NCBI GenBank assembly: GCA_963763085.1
Contig: CAVXNB010000001.1
Span: 1-64,000 of the forward strand
Reading direction: 5' to 3'
Source of the DNA: CAVXNB01 sp963763085
Lineage (GTDB): Bacteria; Actinomycetota; Acidimicrobiia; Acidimicrobiales; Bog-793
Length of the DNA: 64,000 nucleotides
A program made the position numbers and the translations under genes. The first letter of the stretch is position 1. Each line of letters opens with the position of its first letter. The notes under the pieces are model-generated. The model saw nothing but the letters and a program-made list of their open reading frames with translations. It searched no databases and had not been told where the DNA came from. Of the stretch, positions 36,809-45,854 are shown piece after piece.

Positions 36809-37399
36809 GTGCGGCTCGTGCTCGCCACGGCGAACCCCGACAAGGCGGAGGAGCTGGCGGCCGTCCTACGGGCGGAGCTCGGCGGCCTGGTCGAGCTCGT
36901 CGCTCGACCCGAGGGCGTTGCCGAGGTCGAGGAGACGGGCGAGACACTGGAGGAGAACGCCCGGCTCAAGGCCGTCGCGCTCGTCGCGGCGACGGGTGAG
37001 GCTGCCGTCGCCGACGACACCGGCCTCGAAGTCGCGGCGCTCGGAGGGGCGCCCGGGGTGCGCTCCGCACGCTTCGCGGGCGAAAACGCCACCTATGGCG
37101 ACAACGTCGCCAAGCTCCTGGCCGCGCTAACGAACGAGACCGACCGGCGGGCCACATTCCGCACAATCGTGCTGTGCAAGTTCTCCGACGGAGGCGAGAT
37201 CGTCGCAGAGGGCGCCGTCGAGGGCGAGATCGGGGCGTCTCCGCGCGGCGCCGGCGGTTTCGGCTACGACTCGGTCTTCGTGCCGGACGGCGGCGGAGGG
37301 CGTACGTTTGCGGAGATGACGCCGGCCGAGAAGCATGCCCTCTCCCACCGCGGCCTCGCCCTCCGCTCACTCGCCGCGCTCCTGAAGGACGAGCTGTGA
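36809..37399 (+). CDS. rdgB: dITP/XTP pyrophosphatase (RdgB/HAM1 family)
   Basis: 196 aa, GTG start. The N-terminus is RLVLATANPDKAEELAAVLR; the catalytic block is EETGETLEENARLKA with VADDTGLEVAALGGAPGVRSARFAG; the C-terminal block is GFGYDSVFVPDGGGGRTFAEM then KHALSHRGLALR. It removes deaminated purine nucleotides. Its stop overlaps the next gene's GTG. Confidence 0.95.
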   Translation: MRLVLATANPDKAEELAAVLRAELGGLVELVARPEGVAEVEETGETLEENARLKAVALVAATGEAAVADDTGLEVAALGGAPGVRSARFAGENATYGDNVAKLLAALTNETDRRATFRTIVLCKFSDGGEIVAEGAVEGEIGASPRGAGGFGYDSVFVPDGGGGRTFAEMTPAEKHALSHRGLALRSLAALLKDEL

Positions 37400-37788
37400 C
37401 TTCAACGGAGGCGTTTTTCCGGGGCCCCGACGTCGAGGAGGACAGCGCGAGCAGCGCCGCGCGGGCGGCACTTCGCGCCACCGGGACCGAAATGGCGGTC
37501 GCCGGCTTCGTGCTCTCGGTGCTGTGGCTGTTCTTCCTCGGGTCGCTCGCCGGGCTTTACCTCGGCATCCTCGGGCGCCGGCGCCTGGCAGCCGAGCGCG
37601 CGCCAGAGGACAAGGCGCCCCCTACTTGGGCTGCGAAGCTCGCCATCGCCGCGATCGTGCTCGGCGGTCTTGGCACCGCCGCTGCCATTGCTCTCGTGGC
37701 GCTGCAGCTTGCTCACGTCGTGAACATCACCGCCGCGTGTCACCCGGCCGTCGCTGGCCAGCACTGCACGCTCATCGTGCACCGCTAG
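37396..37788 (+). CDS. Small membrane protein, DUF4190-like
   Basis: 130 aa beginning at a GTG that overlaps the rdgB stop (GTGA), so it is translationally coupled. The layout is a polar N-terminus, TM helix 1 (MAVAGFVLSVLWLFFLGSLA), a Gly-rich turn with LGILGRRRLA, TM helix 2 (AIAAIVLGGLGTAAAIALVA) and a short exterior with two cysteines. DUF4190 proteins have this two-helix pattern. Function unknown. Confidence 0.7.
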   Translation: MTSTEAFFRGPDVEEDSASSAARAALRATGTEMAVAGFVLSVLWLFFLGSLAGLYLGILGRRRLAAERAPEDKAPPTWAAKLAIAAIVLGGLGTAAAIALVALQLAHVVNITAACHPAVAGQHCTLIVHR

Positions 37789-37813
37789 CCGGACGGAGGA
37801 GCGCTCGCCGCGG

Positions 37814-38800
37814 CTACCAGCCCCGCAGGTCGACGGGCCACGTCTCGAGGACGTCATCGCCCGAGACGAGATAGGCCCGCTCGTGGTAGGCCATGGTGGG
37901 ATCGACGTGGCCTGGCACGAGACGGACTCGGTTGCCGACGTCCAGCGGGGGATCGAAGGTCACGTGCTCGTCCGAACAGGACCGGACGTTTGCGCCCTCA
38001 ATCTCCGGATTCCCGCGATCCATGCCGAAAGCCTTCAGCCCGGCGTCGGCCACCGACCACTGCGCGCCGCTCGAGATCACCGTCGCGTCGACGAACAGCG
38101 CCTGCCGAAACGGCAAGCCGAGTCGCCCGTAGGCGACATCCATGAGTGCGTAGGAGCCGGCCTGGATCTCGGTTGCCCACGTGTTGCAGGCGTACGTGCC
38201 GGTGCCGCCGGCGCTGACGAGCTCGCCCCCGACGTCGGCATGTGCCCGTGCGAGCAGTTCCATCGATACCCGGCAAAGCTCGGCGCGCTCGGCTGCATCC
38301 TCCAAGCCGACGACGTGACCCTCGTAACCCATCACGCCTCGGACCTTCAAGCCGAGTGACCGAGCGAGGTCCGCGAGCCCGCCGGCCTCGGCGGGGTCGC
38401 ACCCGCAGCGGGGCAGCCCGACATTCACGTCGATCACGACTTCGCGAACGCCGCCGGCCGCGGCCGCCTCGACCGTCCGGCCGGAGTCGACCGCGAGCGT
38501 GACCCGGTGCCCCTTTGCCACGAGGGCTCCGAGGCGGCGCGCGTCCACGACCTCGTTCGCGAGGAGGAGATCTTCGCCGAGACCGGCTGCAGCCATTCCC
38601 TCGCACTCGCGGATCGTTGCGCATGTGAACCCGGCGTGGCCCGCGCGCGCCTGGACCTTGGCGAGCTCGGTGCACTTGTGCGCCTTCACGTGGGGACGAA
38701 GGCGTTCACCCGGAAGGGCCTTGGCCATCTGGGAGATGTTGAACTCGACACGGTCGGCATCGATGACGAGCGCGGGAGTCGTCAGACCGCCGACCTTCAT
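37814..38800 (-). CDS. D-threonine aldolase / D-serine dehydratase-like PLP enzyme
   Basis: 328 aa. Alanine racemase-like N-terminal barrel with the PLP lysine in LRPHVKAHKCTE, DVNVGLPRCG, and SAGGTGTYACNTWATEIQAGSY. The C-terminal DSD1-type metal site is visible as SCSDEHVTFD and GHVDPTMAYHERAYLV (His and Cys ligands). Such enzymes cleave D-threonine or deaminate D-serine-type amino acids; substrate choice cannot be read. Single gene between the rph cluster and a divergent hadA-like gene. Confidence 0.85.
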   Translation of the reverse strand: MKVGGLTTPALVIDADRVEFNISQMAKALPGERLRPHVKAHKCTELAKVQARAGHAGFTCATIRECEGMAAAGLGEDLLLANEVVDARRLGALVAKGHRVTLAVDSGRTVEAAAAGGVREVVIDVNVGLPRCGCDPAEAGGLADLARSLGLKVRGVMGYEGHVVGLEDAAERAELCRVSMELLARAHADVGGELVSAGGTGTYACNTWATEIQAGSYALMDVAYGRLGLPFRQALFVDATVISSGAQWSVADAGLKAFGMDRGNPEIEGANVRSCSDEHVTFDPPLDVGNRVRLVPGHVDPTMAYHERAYLVSGDDVLETWPVDLRGW

Positions 38801-38860
38801 GCTCGCAGCGTAACGGCCCGCCGGATAGCCTCTCGGCGGACATACGGCCGAAAGGACGGC

Positions 38861-39358
38861 ATGGCAGTCGACAGGAGCGTGATCGGGAGATCAACCGGCG
38901 AGGCTCGCGTGGTCGTCGAGCGTGCTCCGCTCTCGGTATTCGCCGGCGCGGTGAAGGACGAGAACCCGATCTACCGCGATCCGGCAGTCGCCGCCGAAGC
39001 GGGGCTGCCGGCGATCCCGGCTCCGCCTACGTTTCCGATCGCGATGGAGCACTGGGGCCGGTTCTTCGAGCTTCAGCCCGAGCCGGCGATCCCGGAGCCG
39101 ATCTCAGCGGTGGGAACCATCCTTGGGCCGCTCCTTGCCATCGGGGGCGTGCTCCTCCATGGCGAGCAGGAGTTCGTCTATCACCGGCCGGTCTTCGCGG
39201 GCGATGTCCTGCGCGGCGAAGGACGGGTCGTCGATGTGTACGAGAAGGAGTCCGGGGGACACAATATGACGTTCGTCGTCGTCGAGACGAGGTGGTCCGA
39301 CGACCGCACCGGCGATCCCGTTGTCCTCGCCCGGACGAACCTGATCCATCGCAGCTGA
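38861..39358 (+). CDS. HadA-like MaoC N-terminal dehydratase subunit
   Basis: 165 aa, ATG at 38861. Hotdog features: VVERAPLSVFAGAVKDENPIYRD, LPAIPAPPTFPIAMEHWG, VLLHGEQEFVYHRPVFAGDV and NMTFVVVETRW. This is the FAS1_DH/HadA type that pairs with a HadB-type catalytic subunit as a (3R)-hydroxyacyl-ACP or -CoA dehydratase. The HadB-like gene lies 670 bp downstream, separated by an antitoxin-toxin fusion gene. Confidence 0.85.
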   Translation: MAVDRSVIGRSTGEARVVVERAPLSVFAGAVKDENPIYRDPAVAAEAGLPAIPAPPTFPIAMEHWGRFFELQPEPAIPEPISAVGTILGPLLAIGGVLLHGEQEFVYHRPVFAGDVLRGEGRVVDVYEKESGGHNMTFVVVETRWSDDRTGDPVVLARTNLIHRS

Positions 39359-39422
39359 GGCCGAACGGTTTCGATGCAACGAGAATCTACGAACTGGACA
39401 CGTTGAGCGATACGCTCGTTCG

Positions 39423-40031
39423 ATGGCAACCCTTGCGGGGGAAGGCGACAACGTCAAAGACATCGTCGATCGCCTGCTGTCCTCTCGGGATCGGCTCTAT
39501 GTCGAGCGGGCGGGCGCGCCGGTCGCGGCTTTCGTGTCCGCTCGCGAGCTGGAAGGCCTTGAATACACGATCGATCTGCTGTCCGAGCCGAAGACGGTGC
39601 GGCGGATCCTGGAAGGCGAGGCGGCGCTCCAGGGCGGCAATTTGTACATGGGCGCGGAGCTGGCGGCACTGGACCCCGATGCGCGTTTTGTGGCTCGCGC
39701 AGTGACAGGAGGTGTCGTTCTCGCGGCGGCCATGCGATCGGGCGGAGGGAATCGCTGGGACCTTGTCGCGAGCGTCCCTGCGCGCAAGGCCCTTGACGAT
39801 CTCCAGTTCCACGTCGCCGACGCCGTGCGGCGCTTCGTCTTCGGCCCGATGCTCAACGACCCGGTCGGATGCGGGGTCGAGCTTCACGGCTTCCTGGCGC
39901 GGCGTCTCGCATCACGGGTCGAGACGGCGCTCGTCGTCTATCGCCTCGACAGCGTCAAGCACGTCGTCCGCCTCGTGGAGGTGCTGAACATCGGCGGGTT
40001 CGTCGGTCAGCACGAGACTCGCCGGTGGTGA
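39423..40031 (+). CDS. Fused Phd/YefM-type antitoxin and RelE-type toxin
   Basis: 202 aa in one frame. Residues 1-85 look like the end of a Phd/YefM antitoxin (NVKDIVDRLLSSRDRLYVER, AGAPVAAFVSARELEGLEYT, IDLLSEPKTVRRILEGEAAL), without the usual first 15 residues. Residues 108-200 look like RelE/ParE (RWDLVASVPARKALDDLQFH, VADAVRRFVFGPMLNDP, ALVVYRLDS). The usual R-x-x-YRV-x-Y and HR motifs are weak. An AGGAGG at 39706-39711 and an in-frame ATG at 39732 could let the toxin half be made alone. It sits between hadA-like and hadB-like genes and overlaps the latter by GTGA. Confidence 0.65.
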   Translation: MATLAGEGDNVKDIVDRLLSSRDRLYVERAGAPVAAFVSARELEGLEYTIDLLSEPKTVRRILEGEAALQGGNLYMGAELAALDPDARFVARAVTGGVVLAAAMRSGGGNRWDLVASVPARKALDDLQFHVADAVRRFVFGPMLNDPVGCGVELHGFLARRLASRVETALVVYRLDSVKHVVRLVEVLNIGGFVGQHETRRW

Positions 40032-40441
40032 CCTTCGACGACGTCGAGGTCGGCGACGAGGCGCCGGTCAAACAAGTCACCTTGTCGCGCACCGACTTCG
40101 TCGAGTACGCCGGCGCATCAGGGGACTTCAACCCGATGCACCACGACGAGGTCATTGCCACCGCTGCGGGCATGCCCTCGGTCTTCGGGCACGGAATGCT
40201 CTCGATGGGGATTCTCGCCACAGCGGTCACCGACTGGTTGGGGGCGGGGCGGGTGCGGCGGATAAAGGTGCGTTTCTCGAGGCAGACCTGGCCCGGGGAG
40301 ACGGTGGCCACCCGCGTCGTCGCAGTCGCCAAGCGCGAGGAGGACGGCCGCCGGCTGGTCGACCTCGAATGTGTGCTCGCCAATGCCGAAGGCGAGAACA
40401 AGGTCATCGGCGAGGCGACCGTCGACATGGGCGACGTCTGA
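40028..40441 (+). CDS. HadB-like MaoC dehydratase
   Basis: 137 aa, GTG start overlapping the preceding stop. The catalytic hydratase-2 motif is present: YAGASGDFNPMHHDEVIATA with Asp and His, then FGHGMLSMGILATAV. Followed by strands RRIKVRFSRQTWPGETV. It forms the catalytic half of a HadAB-type (R)-specific dehydratase with the HadA-like protein encoded upstream. Confidence 0.88.
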   Translation: MTFDDVEVGDEAPVKQVTLSRTDFVEYAGASGDFNPMHHDEVIATAAGMPSVFGHGMLSMGILATAVTDWLGAGRVRRIKVRFSRQTWPGETVATRVVAVAKREEDGRRLVDLECVLANAEGENKVIGEATVDMGDV

Positions 40442-40442
40442 C

Positions 40443-41963
40443 TCAGACCGGCTCCAGCGCGTCGCCGATCCTTCCGAGCGGTGGCGCGCCGAGCTCGAGC
40501 AACGCCTCGTGGAAGCGTCGTAGATCGAACCGTGGGCCCCAGCGGGCGATCGCCTCGTCGCGGAGCGCTTGGATCTCGAGCTTTCCCCACGTGTAGCGCC
40601 CGTAGGTCGGATCGAACGTGGCGCGACTCGCCTCCGACTGGGCGGCCGGCCCCTCGAGGAAACCGTCGCGCCGGAACCGCGCCGCCGCGTCCTCCACATC
40701 CATGGTGCCTCGGTGGACGCCCAGCGCCGAGGCCAGGCGGGTCACCCGTACGAGAGCCTCGATCCAGACGCCGATCGCAAAGCGCGGGTCCTCCTCCCGG
40801 AAGCCCTCCTCCACCATCAGCTCTTCGGCGTAATGCGCCCATCCCTCGACGAAGGCAAGCGACGACAGGGAGCGGCGAACGTCCCCCCGGGCCGCCAGGC
40901 GGATCATCCGTCCGTGGGCGAAGTGGCCTGGCGTCACCTCGTGCGCCGTGATCGCCGGCAGCGTCGTCGCGCTGAAGACCGATCGCCACTCGTCCTTGGC
41001 CCGGTCCTCCCACGACGGGTCGGGCGGATTCACGTAGAACCAGGCCGGCGCCTCGGGCTCGTAGGCACCGGTCCAGGACATCATCGCGACGGCGTAGCGC
41101 CGCGACGGCGGCGCCGGGCCGACGAGGCACGTGCCGCCGAGCTCCGGCAGCAGGCCGTGCTCGGTCGTGAACGTCCTCAGTTCGTCCACGAGCAACCGGG
41201 CCGCGGCGTAGATGTCCTCGTCGGCTGGATGGTCGTGGAGCAGCTCGGTCACCACCTCACGGGCAGGGATGCCGGGTCGCAACCGTTCGCAGTCGTGAAC
41301 GAGCCGCTCCCAGAGCCGACCCCTTTCCTCGTCTGCGACCTCCTCGAGCCGCCCGAGGTCCACGGTCATCGCCTCGGGGTCGCCGAGCAGCCGCGCCAGC
41401 TTGGCGCCACCGAGACTCGCGTCGAGCGGACCGGTTGCGGCCGCCTCCTCCAGGTGCGCGACGAGCCGGTCGAGCGCTGCCGTGCCGCGATCGAGGGTCG
41501 CCTGATCGGTGTCGACCGTGTCGACGCCGGCGCCGAGACCGCGGATCGCGGGGAGCAGCGCCATGGCGACGGGCCGAGGCACTGCGTCCAGTGACGCTAT
41601 GGCGCCGTCGACGGCATCCGGCCACGCTGCGAAGTGAGCCGCCTTGGCGGCCGCACGCTCCTCGGCAGGCGCGTACTCGCGGTCGTAGCAGGCGAGGTCG
41701 AGGTTTGCGAGGTGGCAGAACGGGTTCCAACGGTGGTCCTCAGCAAGGCTGAACGTCGTGCGGGCCCCGGCCTCCGCGGCGGCGAGCTGCGCCTCGTCGT
41801 GCGCGTCGGGTTCGGCCCCGCCGCGCCCGATGGGCTCGAGAAGCGCGGCCACTCCGGAGGGCGAAAGGTCCTGCACCTGTCCGTCGTACTGGTGAAGTCC
41901 GGCATACTCGCGGACTTCGGGCATGCGGAGATTCCAGACGGCGAGCAGGCGCTCGGAGACCAT
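40443..41963 (-). CDS. DUF885 family metallohydrolase
   Basis: 507 aa, starting at the ATG at 41963. The zinc motif is TAHEVTPGHFAHGR (HE-x-x-PGH), followed by SSLAFVEGWAHYAEELMVEEG, the helper helix of the family, and YTWGKLEIQALRDEAIARWG near the end. DUF885 proteins are M32-like peptidases or amidases in the cytoplasm. The stop lies 1 bp from the convergent hadB-like stop. Confidence 0.9.
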   Translation of the reverse strand: MVSERLLAVWNLRMPEVREYAGLHQYDGQVQDLSPSGVAALLEPIGRGGAEPDAHDEAQLAAAEAGARTTFSLAEDHRWNPFCHLANLDLACYDREYAPAEERAAAKAAHFAAWPDAVDGAIASLDAVPRPVAMALLPAIRGLGAGVDTVDTDQATLDRGTAALDRLVAHLEEAAATGPLDASLGGAKLARLLGDPEAMTVDLGRLEEVADEERGRLWERLVHDCERLRPGIPAREVVTELLHDHPADEDIYAAARLLVDELRTFTTEHGLLPELGGTCLVGPAPPSRRYAVAMMSWTGAYEPEAPAWFYVNPPDPSWEDRAKDEWRSVFSATTLPAITAHEVTPGHFAHGRMIRLAARGDVRRSLSSLAFVEGWAHYAEELMVEEGFREEDPRFAIGVWIEALVRVTRLASALGVHRGTMDVEDAAARFRRDGFLEGPAAQSEASRATFDPTYGRYTWGKLEIQALRDEAIARWGPRFDLRRFHEALLELGAPPLGRIGDALEPV

Positions 41964-42133
41964 GGTTGCCGAACGTAGCCGCGATCCCTCGGCCGGAGAC
42001 GGGTCGCCGGTAGCCTCATGGGCCTGATACACCCTTCCGGCATGATCTCTCTCGTGGTCCCTGACCGGCCGCCTGCCTCTCGAGGTGGACGACCGGCCGG
42101 CCCTGCCCGGGGCGAGGATCAGGAGGAGGAGCG

Positions 42134-42337
42134 ATGCCGACCGAGAACATCTCCATCAGCTGCGACGACTGTGAGCTCAACGGCACTTCGGCATGCGAGG
42201 ACTGCGTCGTTACGTTTCTCTTGGATCCGCCGGCCACCGACGGAATCGTGGTCGACGTCGCCGAAGCCCGAGCTGTTCGCATGCTTCAGCGGGCGGGCCT
42301 GGTTCCTGAGCTGCGGTTTCGCCGACGCGTGGGCTGA
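42134..42337 (+). CDS. Small Cys-rich protein, likely metal-binding
   Basis: 67 aa after GGAGGAGCG. Four cysteines (C10, C13, C21, C24) in ISCDDCELNGTSACEDCVVTF form a CxxC-x7-CxxC knuckle. The remainder is a helical tail (VDVAEARAVRMLQRAGLVPEL). Conserved short proteins of this kind occur next to mannosyltransferases in actinobacteria; function unknown. It is 50 bp upstream of the glycosyltransferase gene. Confidence 0.65.
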   Translation: MPTENISISCDDCELNGTSACEDCVVTFLLDPPATDGIVVDVAEARAVRMLQRAGLVPELRFRRRVG

Positions 42338-42387
42338 GCTTGCGGCGCCGGCGTCCTCAGCGCCCCGCCGCCCCCGCCGCCCCCGCC

Positions 42388-43515
42388 ATGAGCTCCCTCC
42401 TCGTCACGAACGATTTCCCACCCAAGCTCGGTGGCATTCAGTCGTATCTGTACGAGCTCGTTCGTCGTCTGCCGCCCGACGAGGTCACGGTTCTCACGAC
42501 CCCGTACCGCGGCGCTGACGAGTTCGATCGCCAGCAGGCCTTCCGAGTCGTCCGATGGACTTCGCCTGTCCTCCTGCCGACGCCCGGCCTCGCCCGGATG
42601 GTCCGCCGGCTGGCAGCGGCGTCCGGCGCCGGCCTCGTGCTGCTGGACCCGGCGTTGCCGCTCGGCCTCATGGGCCGGCGGCTCGGGGTTCCGTACGGCG
42701 TCGTGCTGCACGGCGCCGAGGTGACGGTCCCCGGCCGCCTGCCCGGATCCGCTCAGCTGTTGCGGTCGGTGCTCACCGGGGCGTCCCTCGTCGTCGCGGC
42801 CGGCGGGTACCCGGCGGCTGAGGCGGCCCGCGCCGCAGGGGCCGGCGGACCACCGGTCGCGATCGTGCCGCCCGGGGTCGACCACGTCCGGTTCCACCCG
42901 CTCGGACCGGAGGAGAAGCTGGCGGCGCGACACCGGCTAGGGCTTCCCACTCACGGCCGTCTCGTCGTGAGCGTCAGCCGGCTCGTGCCGCGCAAGGGCA
43001 TGGACGTGCTCATCGAAGCGGTCGCTCGACTGAGCGCCGGCCGGCCCGACGTGACGCTGGCGATCGGTGGTGCAGGTCGGGACCGTCGCCGGCTGGAGGG
43101 AGTGGCTGGGCGGTCTGGCGCGGAGGTGCGTTTCCTGGGGCGGGTCTCCGACGACGACATGCCCCTTCTCGACGGCGCAGCTGACGTCTGGGCGATGTGT
43201 TGTCGCGATCGCTGGTTCGGCCTCGAGCAGGAGGGATTCGGGATCGTCTTCCTGGAGGCGGCTGCAGCGGGGGTGGCGCAGGTAGCCGGGCGAAGCGGCG
43301 GCGCCGACGAGGCAGTCGTCGACGGCAGGACGGGGCTCGTCGTCGCGCACCCGGGGGACCCTGGAGAGGTGACGGCCGCGCTCGCGAGACTGCTCGACGA
43401 CGGCGGGCTCCGCGAGCAACTGGGGGCCGAGGCCCGGCGGAGGGCCGTCGACGAATTCGACCACGACGACCTGGCGCGGCGATTGCACATGGCGCTCGTC
43501 GGGGCCGGCGGCTGA
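42388..43515 (+). CDS. GT4 glycosyltransferase, PimB'-like mannosyltransferase
   Basis: 375 aa, ATG at 42388. The N-terminus is LLVTNDFPPKLGGIQSYLYELV, diagnostic of PimB'-type enzymes, with GPPVAIVPPGVDHVRFHP, VSVSRLVPRKGMDVLIEAV and the GT4 C-terminal motif EGFGIVFLEAAAAGVAQVAG (E-x7-E). PimB' adds the second mannose to phosphatidylinositol mannosides on the inner face of the membrane. The lipid acceptor here is inferred from family resemblance. Confidence 0.85.
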   Translation: MSSLLVTNDFPPKLGGIQSYLYELVRRLPPDEVTVLTTPYRGADEFDRQQAFRVVRWTSPVLLPTPGLARMVRRLAAASGAGLVLLDPALPLGLMGRRLGVPYGVVLHGAEVTVPGRLPGSAQLLRSVLTGASLVVAAGGYPAAEAARAAGAGGPPVAIVPPGVDHVRFHPLGPEEKLAARHRLGLPTHGRLVVSVSRLVPRKGMDVLIEAVARLSAGRPDVTLAIGGAGRDRRRLEGVAGRSGAEVRFLGRVSDDDMPLLDGAADVWAMCCRDRWFGLEQEGFGIVFLEAAAAGVAQVAGRSGGADEAVVDGRTGLVVAHPGDPGEVTAALARLLDDGGLREQLGAEARRRAVDEFDHDDLARRLHMALVGAGG

Positions 43516-43657
43516 AGTCCCGACGGCGACCGGCGCGGCAGCCCCAGCCGACCGCTGGGGGCCGTCGGCCGCCTCGTTCCTGCGGCCGGCGGGCAATGTT
43601 GGCCGCGGGGCCGAGGAGATGCGAGGCTTGGGACCACCTGAGCGGAGAGGAGGACGT

Positions 43658-44101
43658 GTGGCCGATCAGACCATCGAGCGGATGGTGGTCGATGGCTCGC
43701 CCGCGCGGTGTTTCGAGGTCGTGGCCGACATCGAGCGCTACCCGGAATGGGTCGGCGACCTGAAGGAGGTCCACGTCCTGGAACGAGACGAGGAGGGACG
43801 CCCCTCAGTCGTGTCGTTCCGCGCCGGTGCGTTCGGGAGGAGCACGAGCTACACCCTCGCCTACGACTATTCGAAGGCACCGACCGAGCTCCGCTGGGTC
43901 CAGCGGGAGGGCGATCTCACCAGCCGCCTCGACGGCATCTACCGATTCAGGCCCGCTCCCGAAGGCGGGACCGAAGTGACTTACGAGCTCGCGATCGACC
44001 TCCGAGTGCCGTTGCCCGGATTCATCAAGCGAAGAGCGGAAGGCAACATCATCCACGCCGCCGTCCGGGACCTGAAAGCGCGGGTCGAGTCGACGCGGTG
44101 A
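43658..44101 (+). CDS. SRPBCC (polyketide cyclase/COQ10-like) protein
   Basis: 147 aa, GTG start after GAGAGGAGG. The START-like fold is shown by CFEVVADIERYPEWVGDLKE, LAYDYSKAPTELRWVQREGD, and YRFRPAPEGGTEVTYELAID with a C-terminal helix. Such proteins bind hydrophobic ligands. The stop overlaps the ROK kinase start (GTGA), so it begins a four-gene coupled operon. Confidence 0.85.
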   Translation: MADQTIERMVVDGSPARCFEVVADIERYPEWVGDLKEVHVLERDEEGRPSVVSFRAGAFGRSTSYTLAYDYSKAPTELRWVQREGDLTSRLDGIYRFRPAPEGGTEVTYELAIDLRVPLPGFIKRRAEGNIIHAAVRDLKARVESTR

Positions 44102-45141
44102 GCCGAGCGAGCACCGCAGGCTCCGCAGGCCGTGCCGGCGGTGGCCTGGTCACCGGGAGGCCGGACCAGGTCGGGCTCGGCTTCGACGTCGGTGGGACGA
44201 AGATCCTCGGGCTGGCGGTTTCACTCACAGGCGAGATCCTCGCCGAGGAGCGTCGTGACACGCCGGCTCGCGGCGACGACCTGCTGAACTCCCTCGCCGG
44301 GCTGGCGGGTCAGCTGAGCGAGTGCGTCGACGCCGGCGGCCATCGGGTCGTGGGCATCGGGATAGGCGTGCCCGGTCTCGTCGATACGGGCGGTGTGCTG
44401 CGGTTCGCGCCGAATCTGCCCGGGGCGAGCGGGACGGCCGTCCGATCCGGCATGCAGGAGCTCGTCGACCGACGATGGCCGGTCGTGGTCGACAACGACG
44501 CCACCTGCGCCATGGCGGGCGAGCATGCGTTCGGCGCCGCCGTCGGCAGCGAACATGCCCTGCTCGTCACCATCGGGACCGGAATCGGCGGCGGCATCAT
44601 GAGCGGCGGGCGCCTTCTGCGCGGGGCGCACAATTTCGCCGGAGAGATCGGTCACCTCATTGTGGACCCGCACGGGCCGCCGTGCCCGTGCGGCAAACGC
44701 GGGTGCTGGGAGCGCTTCGCGTCGGGGTCCGGGCTGGCTCGGCTCGGCCGTGACGCCGCCGTCGCCGGCCGCGCCGGAGGCGTCGTCGAGATCGCCGGCG
44801 GGGACTCGGACTCGATTCGCGGCGAGCACGTCGTGGCAGCCGCGCTCGCCGGCGATGCGGCCGCAGAGGCGATCCTGGGCGAGTTCGCCTGGTGGATCGG
44901 CCTCGGGCTGGGGAATCTTGCGAACGTGCTCGATCCGGACCTGATCGTGCTCGGCGGCGGGCTGGTCAATGCCGGTGAGCTGCTCCTCGAGCCCGTGCGC
45001 GCCAGCTTCGCCGAGTTCGTCGAAAGCCGTGAGGATCGTGACGAACTGCGGATCGTGCTCGCGGCGCTCGGCGACCGGGGCGGCGCCATCGGTGCCGGCG
45101 CCATCGGGCTCGCGGCCGCCGACGGCGCGCTGCAGCCGTGA
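44098..45141 (+). CDS. ROK family sugar kinase (glucokinase-like)
   Basis: 347 aa. ATP site LGFDVGGTKILGLAV, sugar/catalytic block VVDNDATCAMAGEHAFGAA, TIGTGIGGGIMSGG, and the ROK signature with zinc ligands: GEIGHLIVDPHGPPCPCGKR then GCWERFASG. The zinc motif CPCGKRGC is complete. It is most like ROK glucokinases. It overlaps both neighbours by GTGA. Confidence 0.9.
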   Translation: MSRASTAGSAGRAGGGLVTGRPDQVGLGFDVGGTKILGLAVSLTGEILAEERRDTPARGDDLLNSLAGLAGQLSECVDAGGHRVVGIGIGVPGLVDTGGVLRFAPNLPGASGTAVRSGMQELVDRRWPVVVDNDATCAMAGEHAFGAAVGSEHALLVTIGTGIGGGIMSGGRLLRGAHNFAGEIGHLIVDPHGPPCPCGKRGCWERFASGSGLARLGRDAAVAGRAGGVVEIAGGDSDSIRGEHVVAAALAGDAAAEAILGEFAWWIGLGLGNLANVLDPDLIVLGGGLVNAGELLLEPVRASFAEFVESREDRDELRIVLAALGDRGGAIGAGAIGLAAADGALQP

Positions 45142-45845
45142 ACGTCGGGATCACGCTCCCCACGTTCGAGCCGACGGCGAACGCGGCGCTGGCCGCGGCT
45201 CGTGAGGCCGAAGAGATCGGCCTCGACGGTGTCTTCAGCTTCGACCACCTCTGGCCGATCGGCCAGCCCTCCCGTCCGGCGCTCTCCGCCTACCCGGTGC
45301 TCGGGGCCGTCTCGGCCGTGACTCGCGACGTCCGGGTCGGGACGCTCGTCGCCCGCGTCGGCTTGCTCCCGGACCGGCTGGTGTACGAGTCCCTGGTCTC
45401 GCTGCAGGAGATGTCGGGGGGCCGCCTGATCGCAGCGCTCGGCATCGGGGATCGCATGAGCGTGCCGGAGAACGAGGCGTACGGGATCGACTGGCCTTCG
45501 CTCGAGGACCGCCGGTCGTCACTCGTGGCGATGCTGGCTGAGCTCTCCGCTCAGGGGATCGAGTGCTGGGTCGGGGCGACGGCTCCCGCGACGCTCGAGC
45601 TGGCGCGCGCCGCCGGCGTGACGGTGAATCTGTGGGACGTGGATCTGGCCAGGCTCGACGACGAAGCCCGGCGCGGGCCTGCGACCTGGGCGGGACCGCT
45701 TCCGACCGAGGCCCGGGCCGCCGCTGACCGCCTCGTTGCGCTGCGGGACGCCGGTGCCGCGTGGGTGATCTGGGGCTGGCCGCGCCGGCTGGAGCTCGTC
45801 GCCGAAGCCGTGCGCCTCGCCGGGATGGGCGGCGGTGACGAGTAA
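45138..45845 (+). CDS. Luciferase-like (F420-type) oxidoreductase, short form
   Basis: 235 aa, GTG start overlapping the ROK stop. Luciferase-like barrel: NVGITLPTFEPTANAALAAA, EEIGLDGVFSFDHLWPIG, VRVGTLVARVGLLPDRLV, EMSGGRLIAALGIGDRMSV. It is shorter than the usual 280-330 aa and lacks part of the insertion regions. Cofactor F420 or FMN is inferred from family only. Confidence 0.8.
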   Translation: MNVGITLPTFEPTANAALAAAREAEEIGLDGVFSFDHLWPIGQPSRPALSAYPVLGAVSAVTRDVRVGTLVARVGLLPDRLVYESLVSLQEMSGGRLIAALGIGDRMSVPENEAYGIDWPSLEDRRSSLVAMLAELSAQGIECWVGATAPATLELARAAGVTVNLWDVDLARLDDEARRGPATWAGPLPTEARAAADRLVALRDAGAAWVIWGWPRRLELVAEAVRLAGMGGGDE

Positions 45846-45854
45846 CGTCGGGTG

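Noticed and set aside
42361..42387. CCGCCCCCG low-complexity repeats before the PimB'-like start
   Set aside because: Short GC low complexity, common in such genomes; no sign of function.
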